Below are positions 18,748-25,591 of a stretch of 64,000 bases of DNA, in pieces (position 1 is the first letter of the stretch; each line of letters starts with the position of its first letter). The notes under the pieces are model-generated. The model had not been told where the DNA came from and ran no database searches. It saw only the letters and a program-made list of their open reading frames with translations. The translations under genes were made by a program, and so were the position numbers. Source of the DNA: Izhakiella australiensis (GTDB lineage Bacteria; Pseudomonadota; Gammaproteobacteria; Enterobacterales; Enterobacteriaceae); contig NZ_MRUL01000001.1 of NCBI RefSeq assembly GCF_002006995.1, forward strand, positions 620,001-684,000. The letters run 5' to 3'.

Positions 18748-19329
18748 ATGATGAGCAATCTTTCTTTAACACGACGCTCTCAGCCCGACGAGCCGGCGGG
18801 AGGAATTATTACCGCCTTTATCGCCAGCGTGCTGGCGGCAGAGACGGGGCTATTAATTGTTTTCAGCATTCAACGCGGCGGGCTTTTTACCCTGAGCCTC
18901 TGCGGGCTGCTTTTATTGGCTTTGGCAGTGGGTTTCATCATCGCCCGCCAGCCGCTGTTTCATCGGGTGAAAACGCTGAGAAAAATTTACTGGGGATTTT
19001 TTACCTGCGCGCTGGGGATCCTGCTGATTATCCCGGCGCTACAGGGGAGATTAGCTGGAGAAGTGCTGGCGGTCGCGGTGGTGATTTCCGGTTTCGGCGC
19101 TGGAATTATCTGTACAGCATTAGCGCAAGATCTGACGGATGGCCGCAATCATCCTCTACGGCGGCGACTGGCTCTCATCGTTTATGTCGCAATGCTGGCG
19201 GCAGCGCTATGCAGTGGCTATGGGATTGATAATACTCACGACTATTCGCTGGCCTTTGCTATCGTTGCCGACCTGGCGCTGCTCGGGGCGGTATACAGCA
19301 AAATTATTTACCATGACCGTGCGCAGTGA
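18748..19329 (+). CDS. Uncharacterised inner-membrane protein
   Basis: 193 residues with about six predicted membrane helices (near 19-41, 46-66, 82-100, 104-125, 142-160 and 168-186). I do not recognise the family. Two adjacent ATGs (18748 and 18751) are possible starts after a GGGAG site. A basic loop with DGRNHPLRRR separates helices four and five. It is probably controlled by the divergent LysR gene. No catalytic or transport signature is visible. Confidence 0.7.
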   Translation: MMSNLSLTRRSQPDEPAGGIITAFIASVLAAETGLLIVFSIQRGGLFTLSLCGLLLLALAVGFIIARQPLFHRVKTLRKIYWGFFTCALGILLIIPALQGRLAGEVLAVAVVISGFGAGIICTALAQDLTDGRNHPLRRRLALIVYVAMLAAALCSGYGIDNTHDYSLAFAIVADLALLGAVYSKIIYHDRAQ

Positions 19330-19633
19330 TTAAAGATAATTGGGCATTTCCACAGAAGTAATAAGCATTACCGGCGATTAAGCGGAGAAGAAATAGCCTG
19401 ATGAGAATAATTAATACCCGTCAGGAAATATCTTCAGGGGAAAAATCTTAAATCGATAAATAGCTCACCTAACGTACTGAGAAAACTTGCTTTTAATTTT
19501 ATGCGGCGGTACAACGTTTTTACTGTCAGCATGCGGCTTGTTTGTCTGGCAGGTGAAAAATGTGGAGCGCCGTCAAATAATGTGGCCTTCGCAAAATAAA
19601 AACAGGATGATATTTACCGATGGGAAGATTAAC
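19330..19633. other. Intergenic spacer with a possible decayed lipoprotein start
   Basis: 304 bases. From about 19487 a frame continuous with the downstream lipoprotein reads LLILCGGTTFLLSACGLFV, a lipobox-like hydrophobic stretch, but it lacks an ATG and a ribosome site. It could be a relic of a second signal sequence. Nothing else is seen. Confidence 0.3.
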
Positions 19634-20143
19634 ATGTTGAAAAATAAGCTGGTAATCGTTCTGCCTCTGCTGCTGGCAGGTTGTACTATGAGCAATTCCC
19701 AATTAAAACGCGCCTATGCCAATCATTATTATCAGGACCCTGCTTATGTAGCAGCCTATAAGCAAAAGACCGAAACCATGAGCGTCAATCAGCTGGCAGA
19801 TTACGGCGCTGAGTTTGATAAGCAGAAAATGCGCGGGCAGAAAAGAATGCAGCTCGACAAGTTTATTTATATAGAAAATATTCACTCCGAAGACAATAAA
19901 GTAATTTATAACTACTCGCTCACCGATGCGTGGAATGCCCTTTCCGCCAGCGATCGCCTTGAGAAGCAAACAAATATGCAAAAAGATTTAACTTACCGTA
20001 CTTGCTCGCTGAAGACGGTACAGCTGGCGCAGAAAAAAGGGCTGGAAGAAGTACATAATTACTACACCGCTTACCCGGACAAAATCGCCTTTACGTTGAG
20101 AAGCAATCTGCAGATGTGTCGCCAGGCTGGCTTTACTGACTGA
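19634..20143 (+). CDS. Small lipoprotein of unknown function
   Basis: 169-residue protein from ATG 19634. The N-terminus MLKNKLVIVLPLLLAGCTMS is a textbook lipoprotein signal with lipobox LAGC, giving lipidated Cys17; Thr-Met-Ser follows, so outer-membrane sorting is likely. The mature part is hydrophilic with AYANHYYQDPAYVAAYKQK, RGQKRMQLDKFIYIENI, and cysteines near residues 122 and 162 that could pair. I recognise no family. It is preceded by the membrane-protein gene on the same strand and followed by repeat cluster C. Confidence 0.72.
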   Translation: MLKNKLVIVLPLLLAGCTMSNSQLKRAYANHYYQDPAYVAAYKQKTETMSVNQLADYGAEFDKQKMRGQKRMQLDKFIYIENIHSEDNKVIYNYSLTDAWNALSASDRLEKQTNMQKDLTYRTCSLKTVQLAQKKGLEEVHNYYTAYPDKIAFTLRSNLQMCRQAGFTD

Positions 20144-20374
20144 GGTTAAGTGGGGGTATTTCACCTTCGGTGGGGGTTTATTTCACCTGAGGTGGTTGCT
20201 CCGTTTGCCTTGGCAGCGGCTGGCTGATTTCTCCACCTTAGGTGGGTTGTTTATTTCACCTGCGGTGGATTATTCCGTTCGCCAGCGCGATGGGTGTTTA
20301 TTTCACCTTTGGTGGGTTGTTCCGTTCGCCTGTGCGGCCAGTGGCATAGTTGCCCGCCGCTGCGGGCGACCGGC

Positions 20375-20402
20375 AAGGGGCCATCAAACGTCATGGCCCC
20401 TT
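20375..20402 (+). repeat. Covarying hairpin, copy C
   Basis: AAGGGGCCAT (20375-20384), loop CAAACGTC, ATGGCCCCTT (20393-20402). The inner pairs are A-T and T-A where copies A1 and B3 have G-C and C-G. Confidence 0.8.
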
Positions 20403-20667
20403 GACCCCGGACTTCCGGCAGTTTCTGCGTGGCTGCGTCCTACCTTCACGCATGTAGCCCGCCGTACGGGCCGTTCGCGATGCGTTCCCGACGCAGCGCT
20501 TACTTTCGCCGCCTCCCTGCGGCTCACCCTGGCGGTCTTCATTCGTTCGGCGCAGAAAAGCCTGTTGATACAGGTTTGTGGGAAACGGCATCCGTTTTTT
20601 ATTAAAAAGCAAAAGACAGGTTACCGGTATTCAGTCCGGCGCAGACTTGGTTTTTTTTACTAAAGCG

Positions 20668-20793
20668 ATGAGGAAGTTTACGGGGGAGGAGAAGGCCCGG
20701 CTGGTTTCAGCAGGCTCGCGGCCAGGGATGGCCGTGCGCCAGGCCACACGGACGTGCTTGCGCCGGTGCGGAAAGCAGCCGGGCCTTCTGTGA
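20668..20793 (+). other. Conserved 126-base open frame in repeat, copy C
   Basis: 41 codons beginning MRKFTGEEKARLVSAGS and ending CGKQPGLL. Differences from the B copies are mainly conservative or synonymous. No strong ribosome site. Confidence 0.3.
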
Positions 20794-21203
20794 CCTGGGT
20801 GCCGGGCTTACAGCAATGAAGGATGGCCGTGCGCCAGTCCACACAGATGTGCTTGTGCCGGTGCGGAAAGCAGCCGGGCCTTCTGCGACCGGGGTACCGG
20901 GCTTACAGCAATGAGGGATGCCGTTTGCGTAGTTTCGCCACACGGATGTGCTTGCGCCGGTGCGCAAAGCAGCCGGGCCTTCTGCGACCGGTGTACCGGA
21001 CTTGCAGCAATGAGGGGATGCCGTTTGCGTATTTTCGCCACACGGATGTGCTTGTGCCGGTGCGCAAAGCAGCCGGGCATTCTGCGACCGGGATGCCGGG
21101 CTTGCAGCAATGAGGGTCTGCCGTTTGCCTGGTCTCGCCACACGGATGTGCTTGTGCCGGTGCGGAAAGCAAACGGGCCTGCTGCGGGGGCTGAGAGTAT
21201 CAG
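20745..21203 (+). repeat. Tandem array of about 100-base units
   Basis: Five units starting at 20745, 20840, 20939, 21039 and 21139 (spacing 95, 99, 100, 100). Each begins CACACGGATGTGCTTG or a close variant, continues GCCGGTGCGGAAAGCAGCCG and ends near GCAATGAGG; the last is truncated. Units are contiguous, so this is not a CRISPR array. One unit is present per copy in cluster B and two in cluster A. Confidence 0.85.
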
Positions 21204-21230
21204 TTGATGCTTAATGCTGGCCGGCGAATC

Positions 21231-21998
21231 TCAGCGCGCATCGGGCCAGGGTGTCAGCAAATCATAACCGCTATCGGTCACTGCAACGGTGTGTTCCCAT
21301 TGCGCCGACAGCGAACGATCGCGGGTGATAACCGTCCAGCCATCGGATAACAGCGAAGTCGCCGCTTTGCCGGCGTTGAGCATTGGCTCGATGGTAAAAA
21401 TCATCCCGGCTTTAAGTGCAATCCCGGCTCCCGGCTGACCGTAATGCAGTATCTGCGGATCGGCGTGATACTCCTCGCCAATACCGTGGCCGCAATATTC
21501 CCTGACCACGCTAAACCCCGCCTGCTGCGCCACCTGCTGAATGGCGGCGCCGATATCGCCAAGGGTTGCGCCAGGGCGCACGCTGCGCATCCCGGCTTCC
21601 AGCGCCTGCAGGGTGACCTCAACCAGCCGACGCGCTCTGATGCCCGGCTCACCGACCAGAAACATGCGGCTGGTGTCGCCGAACCAGCCGTCCTTGATTA
21701 CCGCAACATCAACGTTAACGATATCGCCTTTTTTCAAAAGCTTATCCGATGGAACCCCGTGGCAGACGACGTGGTTTACCGAGGTCAAAATCGTGTGCTG
21801 ATAGCCGTTATAGCCAATATTAGCTGGCGTAATCTTCAGCTCGTTAACGATGTACTGGTGACAGATTTTATCCAGTTCGCCGGTGGTGATGCCGGGGCGG
21901 ATGTGTTGTTTAATCATCGCCAGCACGCTCGCGGCGGCATGGCCTGCCGCTCTGGCCATGTCAATTTGCTGCGGGGTATGAAGTTTGATTGATACCAC
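21231..21998 (-). CDS. map: Type I methionine aminopeptidase (probable paralogue)
   Basis: Metal-dependent aminopeptidase that removes N-terminal Met, 255 residues. The ligand pattern is complete: Asp in VNVDVAVIKDG and GDTSRMF, His in CGHGIGEEYH, Glu in FTIEPML and QWEHTV. HHVVCHG-type motif appears as NHVVCHGVPSD. It is not in the usual rpsB context, and it is joined to a ParD-like gene five bases upstream, so it is probably an accessory copy rather than the housekeeping enzyme. The pairing with a DNA-binding-like antitoxin homologue is the odd feature. Confidence 0.93.
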   Translation of the reverse strand: MVSIKLHTPQQIDMARAAGHAAASVLAMIKQHIRPGITTGELDKICHQYIVNELKITPANIGYNGYQHTILTSVNHVVCHGVPSDKLLKKGDIVNVDVAVIKDGWFGDTSRMFLVGEPGIRARRLVEVTLQALEAGMRSVRPGATLGDIGAAIQQVAQQAGFSVVREYCGHGIGEEYHADPQILHYGQPGAGIALKAGMIFTIEPMLNAGKAATSLLSDGWTVITRDRSLSAQWEHTVAVTDSGYDLLTPWPDAR

Positions 21999-22003
21999 GA
22001 TGG

Positions 22004-22243
22004 TTATTCCTCTGCCGCCGCCGCCAGCTCTTGCCCAAGCAGCTTAGTGATATCGCAGCCGTCGCTAAGCTGCGCTGTGACCAGCAAGCGGCTTAGCTGC
22101 TGGTGGCTCAGATGCGGGTAGAGCTCAGCGAGCATGCCGATCTTTAGCCAATGCTCCGCCTGGGAATTAATGGAACGGTCCAGCGCGCCGCTGGCCAGCC
22201 GCAGATTCTCATGCATCAGATCAGAGATTTTTACAATGCCCAT
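22004..22243 (-). CDS. ParD-like antitoxin-family protein
   Basis: 79-residue protein resembling the ParD-like (DUF3423-type) family: MGIVKISDLMHENLRLAS, then SINSQAEHWLKIGMLAEL, as in ribbon-helix-helix antitoxins. No ParE toxin is adjacent; the next gene, five bases downstream, is the methionine aminopeptidase. The two are almost certainly co-transcribed. Whether they form a functional pair is unknown. Confidence 0.8.
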   Translation of the reverse strand: MGIVKISDLMHENLRLASGALDRSINSQAEHWLKIGMLAELYPHLSHQQLSRLLVTAQLSDGCDITKLLGQELAAAAEE

Positions 22244-22463
22244 AAATCACCTTTATATATTTTGTATGCGAAGCATATAAAGGCAATGATGAAATGTCCA
22301 TAACAGGAGAACGTCTAAACAAATACCCCTGGCCGGGGTGATGGAAACTGTCGGCGTATAACATTTTTCCGGCATAGCTAAGTTATTTATATGCTTTGCC
22401 TTTTAGCCTGCTTTCTCACATCGTTTGTGCATTATGGCAACCAGATAAGCGGTGTTTGCATTA

Positions 22464-23447
22464 ATGGCGCAAGGCTCTTCCAGCTTTTTACATCAGCAGC
22501 AGCGTGATGTGATACGGCAGCTCTCCCAATCCTGGCTCTGGCGCAGCGAACTGCCGACCTGGGGTCTGATCGTGATTATTTACAGCGGCTGGTTTATCAG
22601 CCTGACCTGCTGGCAGACAATCGGCCTGCTGCCCGCCACGTTACTATTAATCTGGTTCACCAGCTGGTATATGTCCTTACAGCATGAACTGATACACGGT
22701 CATCCCACGCGCCACGCCGGGTTTAATCAGCTACTGGGCCTGCTGCCGCTGGCTATCTGGTATCCCTATGGCCTGTATCGCGACTCTCACCTGGCGCATC
22801 ACCGTAACCAGCAACTGACGCTGCCGGATGATGATCCGGAGTCTTACTATTTTTCTGCCGCCAGCTGGCAGCGTTTTGCCCCCTGGCAGCGGCAGGTTAT
22901 CCGGATCAGGAATACCTTTCCCGGCCGTCTGCTGCTGGGGCCGCTGCTGGATATTTTGCAGACATTACGCGCGCTGCTGGTGGCTTTTTATCGCCGGCAA
23001 TATCGGGCGATGGCGATGTGGCTGGTGCATGGCGTGCTGCTCGCTGGTCTGTTTACCCTGATGACCCACCTTGATTTTTCACCGGGTTACTTTCTGCTGT
23101 TTATCAGCTATCCGGCGCTGTCGCTGACCAAAGTTCGCTCCTTCCTTGAACATCGTGCAGCGGACGATCCGCTGGCGCGCTCGGTGATAAACGAAGCGGC
23201 GTTGCCCTGGCGGGTGCTGTTTCTTAACCTCAATTATCATTCGGTTCATCATGACCTGCCGGGTGTTCCCTGGTATGGCTTAGGTAAAATTTATCTGCGC
23301 TATCAGGAAACTTACCAGCAGCGCAATCATGGGTTTGTGGTGCGCGGCTACGGCGAGTGGTTGCGGCGTTTTCTGTTGACAGCAGTAGAGGTTAATGAGC
23401 ATCCTGGTTGCAAACCGGATAACAAAACCACTAAGCGCCATGAGTAA
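22464..23447 (+). CDS. Membrane fatty acid desaturase
   Basis: Di-iron integral-membrane desaturase/hydroxylase-type enzyme, about 327 residues. The three histidine boxes are HELIHGH, HLAHHRNQ and HSVHHDLPGV, with hydrophobic segments before and between. An extra RSFLEHRA block precedes the third box. The start is uncertain: ATG 22464 is given, but in-frame GTG 22452 is possible and neither has a clear ribosome site. The 3' end overlaps the next gene by eight bases, implying a shared operon. The substrate (acyl chain or other lipid) cannot be told. Confidence 0.88.
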   Translation: MAQGSSSFLHQQQRDVIRQLSQSWLWRSELPTWGLIVIIYSGWFISLTCWQTIGLLPATLLLIWFTSWYMSLQHELIHGHPTRHAGFNQLLGLLPLAIWYPYGLYRDSHLAHHRNQQLTLPDDDPESYYFSAASWQRFAPWQRQVIRIRNTFPGRLLLGPLLDILQTLRALLVAFYRRQYRAMAMWLVHGVLLAGLFTLMTHLDFSPGYFLLFISYPALSLTKVRSFLEHRAADDPLARSVINEAALPWRVLFLNLNYHSVHHDLPGVPWYGLGKIYLRYQETYQQRNHGFVVRGYGEWLRRFLLTAVEVNEHPGCKPDNKTTKRHE

Positions 23448-24240
23448 TCTGATTTCCCTGCCGATGTACGATCTCTGTCGTTCCGATAGTGAAGCGCTGT
23501 GCTCTGCGCTGCGGTCACTGCTGATTAAACGCGGGATGCCAGCCGCAAGCCTGACTGTCGCCCGGCCGCAGGCTGAGCTGTTATCCCACTGGCGTCGTGA
23601 GGATCTGCTGCTTAGCCAGACCTGTGGTTATCCGCTGGTAACGCAGCTAGCGGAAGTTCAGCTTGTTGGCTGTTTTCATTACGATGCACCGGGCTGTGAC
23701 GGCGCGCGCTACCGTAGTTTTCTGGTTTCGCGTCAGGAGGATGCGGGGAAAGCGCTGGCGGATTTTGTCGGTCGCCGGGCGGTATGCAACGGGCTGGATT
23801 CGCAGTCGGGCTATAACGCGTTGCGTAAAATGGTGGCGCCGCTGGCGCGGGACGGTAAATTTTTTGGCGCCGTCAGCTTTAGCGGCAGCCACCGACAGTC
23901 TTTGCTTGCGCTGAATAAAAATACGGCGGATATCGCCGCCATTGACTGCGTTACCTTTGCCCTGCTGCAACGTCATCAGCCGACGCTGTTGCATAACCTC
24001 GCCATCATAGGGCAAAGTCCATCGGCACCGGGCTTGCCGCTAATTACCTCAGGTGCGACCTCGGCGCTCACGCTTGGGATGTTGCAGGATGCGCTGTATC
24101 AGCTGGTTAGCGACGCGGCTTACCAGCAGCTCTGTCGCGCGCTGTTTATCACCGGCTTCAGCGTCGTAACGCGCGAGCCTTATTCGCTGCTGCTGGACTG
24201 GCTGCGTGAGGCCGAAGCGCGGGGGGTGAGTGCGCTCTGA
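23440..24240 (+). CDS. PhnD-like periplasmic-binding-fold protein without signal peptide
   Basis: 266 residues from ATG 23440; the overlap ATGAGTAA with the desaturase stop supports this start over the in-frame ATG at 23395. The fold is that of the phosphate/phosphonate binding family (PhnD-like): LTVARPQAELLSHWRREDLL, QTCGYPL, ADFVGRRAVCNGLDSQSGYNAL, FSGSHRQSLLAL and AAIDCVTFALL. There is no signal sequence, so the protein is probably cytosolic, and no ABC permease or ATPase is nearby. It may act as a sensor or lipid headgroup binder alongside the desaturase. That is inference. Confidence 0.75.
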   Translation: MSNLISLPMYDLCRSDSEALCSALRSLLIKRGMPAASLTVARPQAELLSHWRREDLLLSQTCGYPLVTQLAEVQLVGCFHYDAPGCDGARYRSFLVSRQEDAGKALADFVGRRAVCNGLDSQSGYNALRKMVAPLARDGKFFGAVSFSGSHRQSLLALNKNTADIAAIDCVTFALLQRHQPTLLHNLAIIGQSPSAPGLPLITSGATSALTLGMLQDALYQLVSDAAYQQLCRALFITGFSVVTREPYSLLLDWLREAEARGVSAL

Positions 24241-24265
24241 TTAACCCGGCGATGATGGGCGCATC

Positions 24266-24308
24266 GGGCCGGTGGTCACGCGGTTTGTTATGCGCAGACC
24301 ACCGGCCC
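24266..24308. terminator. Bidirectional hairpin between convergent genes
   Basis: GGGCCGGTGGTC (24266-24277) pairs perfectly with GACCACCGGCCC (24297-24308) over 12 bp. It separates the convergent PhnD-like and hcxA genes. Confidence 0.75.
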
Positions 24309-24325
24309 GCCTGGGACGCTATCAA

Positions 24326-25414
24326 TCAGCGCGACAGGGACTCTACTTTCTCAAACGCTGCCCGCAGGATATCAGGCGAGAGCGCGACCGGCAGGTAGTG
24401 AATCGACTCCACCGGACGCAGGGTATGGGCGATGACCTTATCCAGCTCCGGGCGATTATTGATGTCGATTGCCAGCGCGTGCAGCGTGGTGGGTAGCGTA
24501 AAGCGTTGCCAGGCATTTATGAGTTGGGTTAATACCTCATCCTGACCGAGCAGCGCGCTCTGCACCAGAATACCGTAGGCCACCTTGGCGCCGTGCAGGA
24601 ACCGCTCGGTTTGCGGCAGCACCGTCAGGCCGTTGTGTACCGCATGCGCCGCCGCCACGCGCGTATAACGATCCCCCAGTCCGCCTACCATGCCGCCGCC
24701 AGCCACGATGGCTTCCACTACATCAAGAAACTTTTGTGTCAGTTCGCCGCGCTGCTGATCTGCCAGCGCCTGTTCGCTGCTTTCTAACAGAATATCGCGG
24801 ATCGCCAGCGCGGCGTTGACGCCAAGGCGTACGGTAAGCGGCAGCGTTTCCGGCTGCGGCGTCAGTACCACCGCCTCGTACCATTTTGCCAGAGTATCGC
24901 CGATGCCCGCGCGCAGATAGTCTGCCGGCGCGGCAAAGATAATGCGTGGCTCGACCAGCACCAGATAGTTAGCGTCGTTGAATACTTCAAATTGCAGTGC
25001 CTGGCCGGCATCGTTATACCAGACGGAAAGCGGGGTCCAGGCCGCGCAGGTTGCCGCGATGGTCGGAATGGTTACCACCGGTAGCTTAAGACGACGCGCT
25101 GCCGCTTTGGCGCTATCCAGCAGGGCGCCGCCGCCGATGCCGATCACCACCGCGCGATCGCCGCCGGCCTGCTGAGCCAGACGCGTGACGTCGGTTTCGC
25201 TGCAGTGGCCTTTAAACAGAATCTGTTTTGCGCCCGGCGCGTTGAATTCTTCCGGTAGATAAGGGCGGGCGCCTTCAATGGCGCGTTCACCGTAAATCCA
25301 CACCGCACGCTCAAGCTGCTGCGGGCTGAAGAACTCGCGCAGGCGCGCCAGGCTGCCCTGGTGAGAAAAATAGTTTGCCGGGCCGGGCACGACGCGAATA
25401 TCGCTATTACTCAT
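24326..25414 (-). CDS. hcxA: Hydroxycarboxylate dehydrogenase A (YbdH)
   Basis: 362-residue member of the iron-containing/glycerol dehydrogenase-like alcohol dehydrogenase family. It closely follows E. coli YbdH/HcxA as I remember it: RVVPGPANYFSHQGS, GIGGGALLDSAKAAARR, TIPTIAATCAAWTPLSVWYN, GIGDTLAKWYEA, AAHAVHNGLTVLPQTERFLHG and HTLRPVESIHYLP. HcxA reduces 2-oxo acids such as 2-oxobutyrate. The ATG at 25414 has an AAAGGA site. It is convergent with the PhnD-like gene and diverges from the ABC operon. Confidence 0.95.
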   Translation of the reverse strand: MSNSDIRVVPGPANYFSHQGSLARLREFFSPQQLERAVWIYGERAIEGARPYLPEEFNAPGAKQILFKGHCSETDVTRLAQQAGGDRAVVIGIGGGALLDSAKAAARRLKLPVVTIPTIAATCAAWTPLSVWYNDAGQALQFEVFNDANYLVLVEPRIIFAAPADYLRAGIGDTLAKWYEAVVLTPQPETLPLTVRLGVNAALAIRDILLESSEQALADQQRGELTQKFLDVVEAIVAGGGMVGGLGDRYTRVAAAHAVHNGLTVLPQTERFLHGAKVAYGILVQSALLGQDEVLTQLINAWQRFTLPTTLHALAIDINNRPELDKVIAHTLRPVESIHYLPVALSPDILRAAFEKVESLSR

Positions 25415-25591
25415 GATCAAAGGTCCTTTATTGCGTGTTCGATAGTCTGATGTTAACCTGGTTGTTGATTTTGGACATCCAGATGGCTAATATTCTTTTG
25501 CTTTAACTTATGCCTTTTCATTGGTTGCCTGCCGGGCAAGGTTATGAAAAATTTAGCTAAATAAACCAATCACCTCAGGGATCTACGCGGC

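Larger units (their letters stand above)
20158..21203 (+). repeat. Composite intergenic repeat cluster C
   Basis: About 1.05 kb between the convergent ends of the lipoprotein and methionine aminopeptidase genes. It begins with five CACC-N3-GGTG mini-hairpins (20162, 20184, 20232, 20258 and 20304, approximate), three followed by TCCGTTCGCC or TCCGTTTGCC, then the hairpin block (20352-20402), the conserved block to GCGCAGAAAAGCCTG, GGGAAACGGCATCCGTTTTT, the 126-base frame (20668-20793), and a five-unit tandem array. This is the clearest reference copy for the module order. Confidence 0.85.

Noticed and set aside
19487-19633. N-terminal extension of the 20143-ending lipoprotein
   Set aside because: It would place a second lipobox before the real one; the ATG at 19634 starts a complete lipoprotein signal with a plausible ribosome site.
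20196-20663. 155-codon open frame in cluster C
   Set aside because: Composed of the CACC mini-hairpins and the hairpin block; homologous parts are in different frames in clusters A and B.
20745-21203. CRISPR array
   Set aside because: Units of about 100 bases are contiguous, imperfect and without unique spacers; no cas genes are present.
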